Shown here: positions 33,444-42,073 of the stretch, piece after piece
Layout: each line of letters begins with the position of its first letter
Numbering within the stretch: position 1 is the first letter of the stretch
NCBI RefSeq assembly: GCF_014764365.1
Contig: NZ_CP061718.1
Coordinates: forward strand, 2,744,501 to 2,808,500
DNA from: Roseococcus microcysteis
Lineage (GTDB): Bacteria; Pseudomonadota; Alphaproteobacteria; Acetobacterales; Acetobacteraceae
Reading direction: 5' to 3'
DNA length: 64,000 nucleotides
Made by a program: the position numbers and the translations under genes
The notes under the pieces: generated by a model
What the model was told of the DNA's origin: nothing
Databases searched by the model: none
What the model saw: the letters and a program-made list of their open reading frames with translations, nothing else

Positions 33444-34675
33444 CTAACCCTGGCCAGCCGCATGACGAAGAACCCGTCCATCCCGCCCTCCGGCCCCTGA
33501 TCGGGCCGGGTGCGCAGCGCGCCTTGGGGCGTGAGGCAGCCCTCCAGCCCGGGCAATTCCTCGCGGCGGATGGGGTCCAGGCGCATCCCCTCGGGCAGGG
33601 CGGCCAGATGCGCCTCGCCCTCCTCGGCCTGGAGCGAGCAGGTGGCGAACACCATCCGCCCGCCCGGCCGCAGCATCCGCGCGGCGGCGTGCAGCAGGCG
33701 GCGCTGTTCCTGCGCCAGCTTCGCCACATCCTTGGGGCGGCGCAGATGCGGCAGGTCGGGATGGCGGCGTATGGTGCCGGTGGCGGTGCAGGGGGCGTCC
33801 AGCAGCACGGCGTCCAGCGGTGCCGCGGGCTGCCAGCGGGCGGCGTCCTCGCAGACCAGTTCGGGGGCGATGCGAAGCCGCAGCATGTTCTCGCGCAGGC
33901 GCCCCATGCGGGCGCTGTCGCGCTCCACCGCCACCACGCGGGCGCCGGTCAGGGCCAGTTGCGCCGTCTTGCCGCCGGGGGCGGCGCAGAGATCGGCCAC
34001 ATATTCGCCCTCGCGCGCGGCCAGCAGCCGGGCCGGCAGGGCGGCCGCCAGGTCCTGCGCCCAGAAATCGCCCTCCGCGAAGCCGGGCAGTTCGGTGATG
34101 CGCGTGCCGGCGGGCAGGCGGGCGGTGCCGGTGGGCAGCAGGGTGGCGCCCTCGGGCGCGGCGGCGCCGGGGCGCAGGCTGAGGTCGAGCGGCGCCTCCT
34201 CCCGATGCGCGGCGGCGATGGCGCGCACCGCCTCGCCATGGGCGGCGTGCCAGCCGGCCCAGAGCCAGGGGGGCGTGTCCAGCCTTTCGGCGTCCAGCCC
34301 CTCCAGCGCGGCGGGCCCGGCCTCGGCCAGGCGGCGCAGCACGGCGTTGACCAGTCCGGCCAGCGGGCGCGGGGCCAGCGACACCGCCGAGGCCACAGCC
34401 GCATGCGGCGGCGTGCCCAGCAGCAGCAGTTCAGCGGCACCGATGCGCAGCGCGCGCAGAGCGGGGGCCGGGGGCGCGCGGCGCAGCCAGGGCTCCATGG
34501 CTGCGTCCAGGCTGCCCAGGCGGCGCAGCACGGCGGCGGCGATGCGGTGACCGGCGGCCTTGTCGCGCGGGTCCATGGGGGGCACGCCGTCCAGCGCCTC
34601 CTCCAGGGGGCGCTGGGCCTCCAGGACGGTTTCCAGCAGATGGGCGGCGGCGCGGCGGGCGGGTGAAGCGGACAT
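33437..34675 (-). CDS. rsmB: 16S rRNA (cytosine-C5)-methyltransferase, RsmB/NOP family
   Basis: This 412-residue protein has an N-terminal NusB-like domain (about 5-130) and a C-terminal Rossmann methyltransferase. The SAM site CAAPGGKT is near 231-238, and two catalytic cysteines lie in DAPCTATG and ATCSLQ. This two-domain layout is typical of RsmB, which makes m5C967 in 16S rRNA. Convergent with the lipoprotein gene. Confidence 0.92.
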   Translation of the reverse strand: MSASPARRAAAHLLETVLEAQRPLEEALDGVPPMDPRDKAAGHRIAAAVLRRLGSLDAAMEPWLRRAPPAPALRALRIGAAELLLLGTPPHAAVASAVSLAPRPLAGLVNAVLRRLAEAGPAALEGLDAERLDTPPWLWAGWHAAHGEAVRAIAAAHREEAPLDLSLRPGAAAPEGATLLPTGTARLPAGTRITELPGFAEGDFWAQDLAAALPARLLAAREGEYVADLCAAPGGKTAQLALTGARVVAVERDSARMGRLRENMLRLRIAPELVCEDAARWQPAAPLDAVLLDAPCTATGTIRRHPDLPHLRRPKDVAKLAQEQRRLLHAAARMLRPGGRMVFATCSLQAEEGEAHLAALPEGMRLDPIRREELPGLEGCLTPQGALRTRPDQGPEGGMDGFFVMRLARVSG

Positions 34676-34708
34676 CGGCCGGTTTATGGCCGCCCTGCCC
34701 CGCCCGTG

Positions 34709-34762
34709 CTAGAGCATGATGCGTTGAGGCGGAATCGCCGAAAACGCTGAATCATCCTCTCA
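34709..34762. repeat. REP-like imperfect palindrome
   Basis: AGAGCATGATGCGTT at 34711-34725 and AACGCTGAATCATCCTCT at about 34743-34760 are inverted copies around GGCGGAATCGCC, forming a long stem-loop. Similar GAGC-ATGATGCGTT..GGCGGAATC units are scattered in intergenic regions of Rhodospirillales genomes, as far as I recall. It lies between the rsmB and dedA starts. Confidence 0.5.
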
Positions 34763-34822
34763 GAAAGGTAGGCCAGGCGGCGTGAGCACAAGCGAACGCC
34801 GCATGGCCTGGACGCCGAGCCC

Positions 34823-35428
34823 ATGGTGGACCTGATCACGGAATGGGTATCGGCGGCGGGCTATGCCGGCGTGCTGGCGCTCATGTTCCTGGAGAACCTG
34901 TTTCCGCCCCTGCCCTCGGAACTCATCATGCCCTTCGCGGGCTTCGCCGCCGCGCGCGGGGAATTGTCGCTGACCGGCGTCGTCATCGCGGGCGTGGCCG
35001 GCACCGTACTGGGGAATGCGCTCTGGTTCGAGCTGGCCCGCGCCTTCGGCGCCGAACGCGCCAAGCGCTTCTGCGAGCGCTTCGGCCGCTATGCCGGGGT
35101 GACGCGCGAGGATTTGGATGCCGCCGAATCCGCGCTGCGCCGCTGGGGGCCCATGGCGGTCTTCATCGGGCGGATGATGCCGGGCATCCGCACCCTGATC
35201 TCCGTCCCCGCCGGGCTGATCGAGATGCCGCGCCCGGTCTTCTACGCCTGGACGCTGGCCGGCACCTTCCTCTGGGTCGGTGGCCTGGCCTTGCTGGGCT
35301 ACATGCTGGAGGACGCCTACACCCGCATCGAGGAAAGCATCGGCGGGGCAGGGAAAATCTTCGTGGGCGTGGGCGCGCTGCTGCTGGTGTTCTACGGCTA
35401 CAGGGCCTGGAAGCGCCGGCGCCGCTGA
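34823..35428 (+). CDS. DedA family membrane protein
   Basis: This 201-residue inner-membrane protein has four to five hydrophobic segments and the SNARE-assoc/DedA signatures NLFPPLPSELIMPFAGF at about 27-43 and FIGRMMPGIRTLISVPAG at about 114-131. The latter holds the key arginines and proline. DedA proteins scramble or flip undecaprenyl phosphate or phospholipids. Its last 31 bases overlap the convergent metal permease gene. Confidence 0.92.
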   Translation: MVDLITEWVSAAGYAGVLALMFLENLFPPLPSELIMPFAGFAAARGELSLTGVVIAGVAGTVLGNALWFELARAFGAERAKRFCERFGRYAGVTREDLDAAESALRRWGPMAVFIGRMMPGIRTLISVPAGLIEMPRPVFYAWTLAGTFLWVGGLALLGYMLEDAYTRIEESIGGAGKIFVGVGALLLVFYGYRAWKRRRR

Positions 35429-36303
35429 AGGGCGACGGCCACCGTCAGCCCCGCCAGCGTCCCGATCAGCCCCGCGGCACTCAGCGCGAAATCCAGCCCC
35501 AGCGCGGCCGGCAGCGGCCCGGCCAGCAGCACGCCCGCCGCCCCCAGCCCGGCGCCCAGCGCGGCCCCGCCCCAGACCTGCACGGCGTAGCGGTCGGTCA
35601 TCAGCCGCAGGGCGGCGGCGGGGCAGACCAGCAGCGCGATGACGAGGATGCTCCCCACCGCCTCGAAGGCGGCGACCGCGGCGGCGGCGATCATCAGGTT
35701 CAGCAGGATTTCCCAGCGCCCCACGCGCAGCCCCAGGCTGCGGGCGAAATCCGGGTCGAAGCAGAGCAGCTTCAAGGGCCGCCAGAAACCCGCCACGAAG
35801 AGGCAGGCCGCCAGCGCCACGCCGGCCAGCAGGCCCAGTTGCCGTGGCAGGCCGGTCAGCGCCACCGGGTCCAGCAACGAGGCCAACCCCGCTGCCTCCA
35901 GCCAGACCAGCGTTTCCAGCTGGCCGAACAGCACGCAATCAATGTCGAGGTCGGCGTTGCGGGCGCCCGTCACCTCCAGCAGCACAAGGCCCAGGGCGAA
36001 GAAGCCGGTGAAGACCAGGCCCGTGGCCGCTCCCGCCTCCAGCCGTGCCGCGCGCCGGATCCAGGTGATGGCGAGGGTGGCCAGCAGCGCCGCCCCCAGC
36101 GCGCCCAGCAGCATGGGCCAGGCGCTGCGCAGCCCGGTCAGCGCGAAGCCGACCACGATGCCGGGCAGCACGGCGTGGGAGAGGGCATCGCCCAGCAGGC
36201 TCTCCCGCCGCAGCACCAGGAAGCTGCCCAGGAGGCCGCAGGTGCCCCCGGCCAGCATGGCGGCCAGCAGCGCCGCGAAGTCGAGGCGGAGGAAATCCGT
36301 CAT
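35398..36303 (-). CDS. Metal ABC transporter permease (TroD/ZnuB family), second permease
   Basis: This 301-residue permease of the ABC-3 family has eight to nine hydrophobic helices. The conserved GDALSHAVLPGIV is near 39-51 and AVGSILVIALLVCPAA near the C-terminus. With the upstream permease, ATPase and binding protein it makes a TroABCD-like importer for Mn, Zn or Fe. Its ATG overlaps by 4 bases the stop that the upstream permease would have after frame correction at 36300. Confidence 0.92.
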   Translation of the reverse strand: MTDFLRLDFAALLAAMLAGGTCGLLGSFLVLRRESLLGDALSHAVLPGIVVGFALTGLRSAWPMLLGALGAALLATLAITWIRRAARLEAGAATGLVFTGFFALGLVLLEVTGARNADLDIDCVLFGQLETLVWLEAAGLASLLDPVALTGLPRQLGLLAGVALAACLFVAGFWRPLKLLCFDPDFARSLGLRVGRWEILLNLMIAAAAVAAFEAVGSILVIALLVCPAAALRLMTDRYAVQVWGGAALGAGLGAAGVLLAGPLPAALGLDFALSAAGLIGTLAGLTVAVALQRRRRFQAL

Positions 36304-37138
36304 GCGCGCCGCAGCCGCGAAAAACCCAGGGCGCCCGCAAACAACACCAGCCCCCCAGCACCACCGCCGCCCCGGTCGGGATGCTGGCGAAGCGGGTGGA
36401 GACTAGCGCGCCCCCCGCCCCCGCGATGGCGCCGAACAGCGCGGCCAAGGCCAGCATGCCCGGCAGGCGCGCCGCCAGCAGCCGGGCGGCGGCGGCCGGC
36501 ACCACCAGCAGCGCCACCACCAGCACCAGCCCCACCGCCGGCAGGCCGGCCACGCAGACCGCCAGCAGCAGGCCCAGCAAGGTGAGATCGAGCGCCCGCA
36601 CGGGCAGGCCCTGGGCGCGGGCGAAGGCTTCGTCGAAGCAAAGGGCGCGCAGCGGCTGGAACAGCGCCACGGCCACGGCCACGCAGCCCAGCGCCAGGGC
36701 ACCGGCCAGCATGGCGTCGCTTTCGGTCAGGGTCGCGGCCTGGCCCAGGATGAAGCTGGACAGCCCGGCCTGGGCCACGCCCGGCAAGGTCTGGGCGATG
36801 GAAAGCCCCACCGTGCCCAGCGCGTAGAAGGAAGAGAGCACCACCGCGATGGCCGCATCCGGCCGGATGCGGACCGAATCCGTCAGCCGCCGCAGCGCGA
36901 GCAGCCCCAGCCACCCGGTCAGCGCCGCGCCCAGCAGCAGGGGCGCCAGCGCCCGGCTCTCGCCGCCCAGCAGCGAGACGATCATCGCCGCCAGCACCAC
37001 CCCCGGCAGGGCGGAATGGCCAATGGCATCCGCCAGCAAAGCGCGGCCGCGCAGCAGGGCGAAGCTGCCCACCACGCCCGCCGCCACCCCAAGTGCGGCG
37101 CAGCCCAGCAGCACGACCAGCGTGTTGTGTCCGATCAC
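36300..37138 (-). CDS. Metal ABC transporter permease (TroC/ZnuB family), 3' end frameshifted
   Basis: This ABC-3 permease has GHSALPGVVLAAM near 40-52 and the GLVLVVALLVVPAAAARLL segment. In the raw frame it runs into a nonsense Arg/Gly/His-rich tail to 35939, through most of the next gene. Adding one G to the six-base run at 36351-36356 instead gives a normal ending, LVLFAGALGFSRLRRA, with a stop at 36300 and a 4-base overlap with the next gene. The corrected protein has 279 residues. The raw sequence also fits a -1 slip on G-GGG-GGC. Confidence 0.85.
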
Positions 37139-37875
37139 GCCGCCGCCTCGGTGGGGGCGCGGCCGGGCAGGCCGCCGAAGGCGCGGGCGATGGCGGGTTC
37201 GGTGAAGGCCTCGGCCACGGGGCCGGCGCTGACCACCCGCCCGGCCAGGATCAGCACCTGGTCGAAATGCGCCTGCACCAGGGAAAGGTCATGATGCACC
37301 ATCAGCACCGACTTCCCGGCCCGCACCAGCCCATGCAGCACGGCGAGGATGGTCTGCTCCGTCACCACGTCCACGGCGGCGAGCGGTTCGTCCATCAGGA
37401 AGAGGTCCGCCTCCTGCGCCAGGGCCCGGGCCAGGAACACCCGCTGCTGCTGCCCGCCCGAAAGCCGGCCGATCTGCCGGTCGGCGAAATCCGCCATGCC
37501 GACGGCGGCGAGCGCGGCGCGGGCGGCCTCGCGCTCGGCGCGCGGCAGGCGGCCGAACCAGCGGGTGCGCGGCAGCCGCGCCATGGCCACCACGTCCAGC
37601 GCACTGGCCGGGAAATCCCAGTCCACGCTGGCGCGCTGCGGCAGGTAGGCGAGGCGCGGCCGCGCCTGCTCCAGCGGCAGGCCGAAGAAGCGCACCTGGC
37701 CCTCGGCGGCCGGGATCAGCCCCAGCGCGGCCTTGAGCAGGGTGGATTTTCCCGCGCCATTGGGGCCGAGGATGGCCGTCAGGCCTGGGGCCGCCGTCCA
37801 GTTCACGCCGGTCAGCGCGGGCCGCTCGCCATAGCGGACGGTCAGGCCGGTGATGTCGAGTGGCGGGGCGCTCAC
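37135..37875 (-). CDS. Metal ABC transporter ATP-binding protein (TroB/MntB type)
   Basis: This 246-residue ATPase drives uptake of a divalent metal. Walker A GPNGAGKST is at 38-46, the Q-loop PQRASVDWDFP near 79-89 is typical of the Mn/Zn group, the signature LSGGQQQR near 139-146, Walker B LFLMDEP, and the H-loop HHD. It overlaps both neighbours by 4 bases within a tight four-gene operon. Confidence 0.94.
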   Translation of the reverse strand: MSAPPLDITGLTVRYGERPALTGVNWTAAPGLTAILGPNGAGKSTLLKAALGLIPAAEGQVRFFGLPLEQARPRLAYLPQRASVDWDFPASALDVVAMARLPRTRWFGRLPRAEREAARAALAAVGMADFADRQIGRLSGGQQQRVFLARALAQEADLFLMDEPLAAVDVVTEQTILAVLHGLVRAGKSVLMVHHDLSLVQAHFDQVLILAGRVVSAGPVAEAFTEPAIARAFGGLPGRAPTEAAA

Positions 37876-38825
37876 AGCCGGTTGTTCAGGCCGCGTGGCG
37901 GCGGATTGCCCCCCAGCGCGCGCGCGATGGTGGTGATGTTGTGGTCCATCATGCCCTCATAGGTGCCGGTATAGGTGCCTGGGCGTCCCATCGAGTCGGA
38001 ATACAAAACGCCGCCCATGGCAAGACGCTGCCCGCGCGCGCCCGCGCCCTCGATCAGCGCGCGCACGGCGCGGTCCGGCACGGAGCTTTCGGCGAAGACG
38101 GCGGGGATGCGGCGTTCCACGATCAGGCGGACCATGGCCTCGATGTTGGCGAGGCTGGCCTCCGCCTCGGTAGAGAGACCCTGGATGCTCTCGACCTCCA
38201 GCTCGTAGCGGGCGCCGAAATAGGCGAAGGCGTCATGCGCCGTCAGCAGCACGCGGGAGGCGGCGGGGATGGGGGCCAGCGCCTCGCGCGCATAGGCGTC
38301 GAGGCGGGCGAGCCGCAGCCGCGTGGCCTCGACACCGCGGCTGAAATCCTCGCCGGGGCGCAGCCGCGCCAGGGTGCGGGCCACGGCGGGCGCGCATTCG
38401 GCCCAGAGCGTCGGGTCCATCCAGACATGCGGGTCCGCGGCGTCGGGGTAATCGTCATTGGGACGGAGGCGCTCACGGGGCAGGGTCTCGGCCACGGCCA
38501 GGATGGGGCGGCCCTGGCTCGCGGCGCGTTCCAGCACCTCGGTCATGCGGCCTTCCAGGCGGTGGCCGTTGTAGAAGACGGCATCGGCCCGCAGCAGCCG
38601 GGCCACGTCGTTGCGCGTGGGGCGGAAGAGATGCGGGTCCACGCCCTCGCCGATCAAGGTTTCGATGTTGAAGCCCTCGCCCGCCACGCCGCGCACCAGG
38701 TCGGCCACCATTCCGGTGGTGGCGAGCAGGGTGGGCCGGGGGCCGCGCTGGGCCAGGGCGGGGCTGGCGAGCAGCGTGCCGGCGGCAAGCAGCGCCCTGC
38801 GCCCAATAGCTGCATAGCTGTTCAT
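37872..38825 (-). CDS. Metal ABC transporter substrate-binding protein (TroA/MntC cluster A-I)
   Basis: This 317-residue protein has a Tat/Sec-like signal (GRRALLAAGTLLASPALA, cleaved near residue 25). Candidate metal ligands are His in DPHLFRPT, His in DPHVWMD, Glu in FAESS and Asp in YSDSMG, the set of the ZnuA/TroA/MntC group. It lacks the His-rich loop of ZnuA, which favours Mn or Fe over Zn; this is inference. First gene of the operon, divergent from an ArsR-type regulator. Confidence 0.93.
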   Translation of the reverse strand: MNSYAAIGRRALLAAGTLLASPALAQRGPRPTLLATTGMVADLVRGVAGEGFNIETLIGEGVDPHLFRPTRNDVARLLRADAVFYNGHRLEGRMTEVLERAASQGRPILAVAETLPRERLRPNDDYPDAADPHVWMDPTLWAECAPAVARTLARLRPGEDFSRGVEATRLRLARLDAYAREALAPIPAASRVLLTAHDAFAYFGARYELEVESIQGLSTEAEASLANIEAMVRLIVERRIPAVFAESSVPDRAVRALIEGAGARGQRLAMGGVLYSDSMGRPGTYTGTYEGMMDHNITTIARALGGNPPPRGLNNRL

Positions 38826-38923
38826 GTCTTCATTTATCCGTTTAAAATCAATCCATTAGTGATGCATGTTGCGTCGGCGCGCGGAAACGTCAAGGTTGAT
38901 GTGGCGTTGGAGGCGCGGTTGGC

Positions 38924-39250
38924 ATGAAGGCAAGGCTGCGCATCAACGAGGATGAGGTCGTTGAACTCGCGGAAATGTTCCGCCTGATGAGCGACCCCAC
39001 GCGCCTCAAGATCATCCTCGCCTGCCTGGACGAGCCGGCCTCGGTGGGCGCCATGGCGGACCGGCTGGAAATCTCGGCCAGCCTGGTCTCGCACCACCTG
39101 CGCCTGCTGCGCGCGGCGCGGCTTTTGCAGGCGGACCGGCGCGGGCGGATGGTGTTCTACGTGGTGGGCGACCCGCATATCCGCTCGATGCTGACCGACA
39201 TGGCGGACCATGTGGCCGAAGAGGTCGAAGGCGAGATCGAGCCGGGCTGA
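38924..39250 (+). CDS. ArsR/SmtB-family metalloregulator
   Basis: This 108-residue winged-helix repressor has MFRLMSDPTRLKIILACL at about 18-35 and the recognition helix SASLVSHHLRLLR at about 51-63. The classical ELCVCDL metal site is missing (only Cys34 is present), so any metal sensing would use other residues. It is divergent from the metal transporter operon across a 98-base AT-rich gap, which makes that operon its likely target. Start at ATG 38924. Confidence 0.9.
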   Translation: MKARLRINEDEVVELAEMFRLMSDPTRLKIILACLDEPASVGAMADRLEISASLVSHHLRLLRAARLLQADRRGRMVFYVVGDPHIRSMLTDMADHVAEEVEGEIEPG

Positions 39251-39442
39251 TGGAAACCGCGCGCGAGCGGCCCATAAGCGCACGCTGACCCTTGCCGCGC
39301 CCTGGACCGGAGACTATGGTCCGGCCGCCCTGCCGGGTGTGGGACCTTCGGGAAAGATGCCGCGGGCAGGCGCGCAAAAAGGCGGCCATGGGGCTGCCGG
39401 ACAGCGCCCCCAGCAGGGTCTGTCTCCAGGTTCGAGGGCAAG

Positions 39443-40345
39443 GTGCGGCGCGTGATTGGGCGTATCGGACGAATCATCATGATGGCGGCGGTGCTTCTGG
39501 CAGGCGCCGGAACCGCATTCGCGCAGACGGCCCCGGCGATGGAGCCCATGGTCGGCGCGCCGGTGCCCTGGGCCATGGGGCTGCAGGCCTCGGGCGGGCC
39601 CATCAAGGACGCCATCGGGAGCTTCAACACGCTGGTGTTCAACATCATCGTGGCGATCACGATCTTCGTGGCGCTGCTGCTGGCCTGGTGCATCTGGCGC
39701 TACAACGCCAAGCGCAACCCGGTGCCGTCGCAGACCAGCCACCACACCGGCCTGGAAATCGCCTGGACGGTGATTCCGGTGCTGATCCTGGTGGTCATCG
39801 CCATCCCGTCCTTCCGGCTGATCTACTACCAGGACCGCGCGCGCGATGCCGACTTCACGATCAACGTGACCGGCCACCAGTGGTACTGGAACTATCGCAT
39901 GCCGGACCACGGCAACTTCGCCTTCGACAGCCGCCCCGTCTTCGACGAGGACCTGACGCCGGGCCAGTTCCGCAATCTGGAAGTGGATGAGCCGCTGCTG
40001 ATCCCGGTGGGCGCCACGGTGCGCGTGCTGACGCAGGGTGCGGACGTGATCCACAGCTTCTTCATCCCGTCGCTGGGCGTGCAGCGCTACAACATCCCGG
40101 GCCGCACGCTCGAGACCTGGATGCGCGCCGACCGTCCCGGCACCTTCTATGGCCAGTGCAACCAGATCTGCGGCACGAACCATTGGTTCATGCCGATTGT
40201 GATCCGCGCCGTGCCCCAGGAGGAGTTCAACGCCTGGGCCGAGGCCGCGCGCACGCGCTTCGCCCACACCATCCCGGGGACCAACGCGCCGGCCCTTGCG
40301 GCGCCCGCGACCAACCCCATCCGTACCGCAGCGGCCCAGCAGTGA
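39443..40345 (+). CDS. coxB: Cytochrome c oxidase subunit II (aa3 type)
   Basis: This 300-residue protein starts with a signal peptide (to about 28), then two membrane helices (about 65-90 and 105-130) and a periplasmic cupredoxin domain with the CuA site. The first ligand lies in VIHSFFIPS, and the rest in YGQCNQICGTNHWFMPI (two Cys, His, Met). GHQWYWNYRMPD is the electron-entry Trp region. GTG at 39443; GTG 39452 is possible. It heads the oxidase cluster after a 192-base spacer that probably carries its promoter. Confidence 0.95.
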   Translation: MRRVIGRIGRIIMMAAVLLAGAGTAFAQTAPAMEPMVGAPVPWAMGLQASGGPIKDAIGSFNTLVFNIIVAITIFVALLLAWCIWRYNAKRNPVPSQTSHHTGLEIAWTVIPVLILVVIAIPSFRLIYYQDRARDADFTINVTGHQWYWNYRMPDHGNFAFDSRPVFDEDLTPGQFRNLEVDEPLLIPVGATVRVLTQGADVIHSFFIPSLGVQRYNIPGRTLETWMRADRPGTFYGQCNQICGTNHWFMPIVIRAVPQEEFNAWAEAARTRFAHTIPGTNAPALAAPATNPIRTAAAQQ

Positions 40346-40378
40346 CCGCAGGCTGAGAAAGAGAAAGGCGACCGGACA

Positions 40379-41968
40379 ATGGCATATGCTGCGGACGCGC
40401 ATGGTCATGACGACCACAAGCCGAACTTTGTGAATCGCTGGCTGTTCAGCACGAACCACAAGGATATCGGCACCCTCTACATCATCTTCTCGCTCTTCGC
40501 CGCGCTGGTCGGCGTGGGGCTGTCCTTCCTGATGCGTCTCGAACTGCAGGCGCCCGGCCTGCAGATCTTCGCCGATGGGCAGATGTGGAACGCCTATGTG
40601 TCGGCCCACGGGCTGATCATGGTGTTCTTCGTGATCATGCCGGCGCTGATCGGCGGCTTCGGCAACTGGTTCGTGCCCATCATGATCGGCGCGCCGGACA
40701 TGGCCTTCCCGCGCCTGAACAACATCAGCTTCTGGCTGCTGGTGCCGGCCTTCCTGCTGCTGGGCGGCAGCCTCTTCGTGGGCGGCGGCGCCGGCGCGGG
40801 CTGGACCATCTACCCGCCCCTGTCGGACAGCACCTACCAGCCTGGCCCGGCCATGGACATGGCGCTGTTCGCGCTGCACCTGGCGGGCGCCAGCTCCATC
40901 CTGGGCGCGGCCAACTTCATCACGACCATCTTCAACATGCGCGCCCCGGGCATGACGCTGCACAAGATGCCGCTCTTCGTGTGGTCCATGCTGGTGACGG
41001 CCTTCCTGCTGCTGCTGGCCGTGCCCGTGCTGGGCGGCGCCATCACCATGCTGATCACGGACCGCAACTTCGGCACGGCCTTCTTCGACCCGGCCGGCGG
41101 CGGTGACCCGGTGCTGTTCCAGCACCTGTTCTGGTTCTTCGGCCACCCCGAAGTGTACATCATGATCCTGCCGGCCTTCGGCATCGTCAGCCACGTCATC
41201 TCCACCTTCAGCCGCAAGCCGGTCTTCGGTTATCTCGGCATGGCCTACGCCATGGTCGCGATCGGCGTGGTGGGCTTCGTGGTGTGGGCGCACCACATGT
41301 ACACCTCGGGCATCGACGTGGACACGCGCGCCTACTTCATGGCCGCGACCATGGTCATCGCCGTGCCGACGGGCATCAAGATCTTCTCCTGGATCGCCAC
41401 CATGTGGGGCGGCTCCATCAAGATGGACACGCCGATGCTCTTCTCGGTGGGCTTCATCTTCCTGTTCACCGTGGGTGGCGTGACGGGCGTGGTGCTCGCC
41501 AATGCCGGCATCACGCAGATCCTGCACAACACCTATTACGTGGTGGCGCACTTCCACTACGTGCTGAGCCTGGGTGCGGTGTTCGGCATCTATGCCGGCA
41601 TCTACTACTGGATTGGCAAGATGAGCGGCCGCCAGTACCCCGAGCGCCTGGGCAAGATCCACTTCTGGCTGACCTTCGTGGGCGTGAACCTGACCTTCTT
41701 CCCCATGCACTTCCTGGGCAACCAGGGCATGCCGCGGCGCTACCCGGATTATCCGGATGCCATGACGGGGTGGAACATGGTCGCCTCGGTGGGCTCCTAC
41801 ATCGCGATCGCGAGCTTCCTGTTCTTCTTCTACGTCATGTGGGTCACGCTGCGCCGTGGCGAGCAGGCGGCGCCCAACTACTGGGGCGAGGGTGCCACCA
41901 CCCTGGAATGGCAGGTCAGCAGCCCGCCGCCCTTCCACACGTTTGACGAACTGCCCCGCATCCGCTGA
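40379..41968 (+). CDS. ctaD: Cytochrome c oxidase subunit I (aa3 type)
   Basis: This 529-residue heme-copper subunit has 12 membrane helices. Heme a ligand His lies in [10 protein letters not shown], and CuB ligands in WFFGHPEVY (His-Tyr crosslink) and HHMYTSG. Heme a3 and a ligands lie in VAHFHYV. The D- and K-channel residues of type A1 oxidases appear to be present. It follows coxB by 33 bases and is intact over its full length. Confidence 0.97.
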   Translation: MAYAADAHGHDDHKPNFVNRWLFSTNHKDIGTLYIIFSLFAALVGVGLSFLMRLELQAPGLQIFADGQMWNAYVSAHGLIMVFFVIMPALIGGFGNWFVPIMIGAPDMAFPRLNNISFWLLVPAFLLLGGSLFVGGGAGAGWTIYPPLSDSTYQPGPAMDMALFALHLAGASSILGAANFITTIFNMRAPGMTLHKMPLFVWSMLVTAFLLLLAVPVLGGAITMLITDRNFGTAFFDPAGGGDPVLFQHLFWFFGHPEVYIMILPAFGIVSHVISTFSRKPVFGYLGMAYAMVAIGVVGFVVWAHHMYTSGIDVDTRAYFMAATMVIAVPTGIKIFSWIATMWGGSIKMDTPMLFSVGFIFLFTVGGVTGVVLANAGITQILHNTYYVVAHFHYVLSLGAVFGIYAGIYYWIGKMSGRQYPERLGKIHFWLTFVGVNLTFFPMHFLGNQGMPRRYPDYPDAMTGWNMVASVGSYIAIASFLFFFYVMWVTLRRGEQAAPNYWGEGATTLEWQVSSPPPFHTFDELPRIR

Positions 41969-42073
41969 GCGGGGGAACTGAAACCGGGACCCCGCCATGA
42001 GCGATGCGACCATGAGCCGAACGGGGGGGCGAAAGCCCCCCTCGCCATATCAGCGCCCGCCGCCGACGGCCTC

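Noticed and set aside
35398-35428. The 31-base convergent overlap of dedA and the metal permease as a sign of a wrong gene end
   Set aside because: Both C-termini are of normal length for their families, so the overlap appears genuine and is not remarkable in such compact DNA.
39314-42013. An 899-codon open frame on the minus strand
   Set aside because: It is antisense to coxB and ctaD, which have all catalytic motifs, and its His/Arg/Gln-rich translation looks artefactual.
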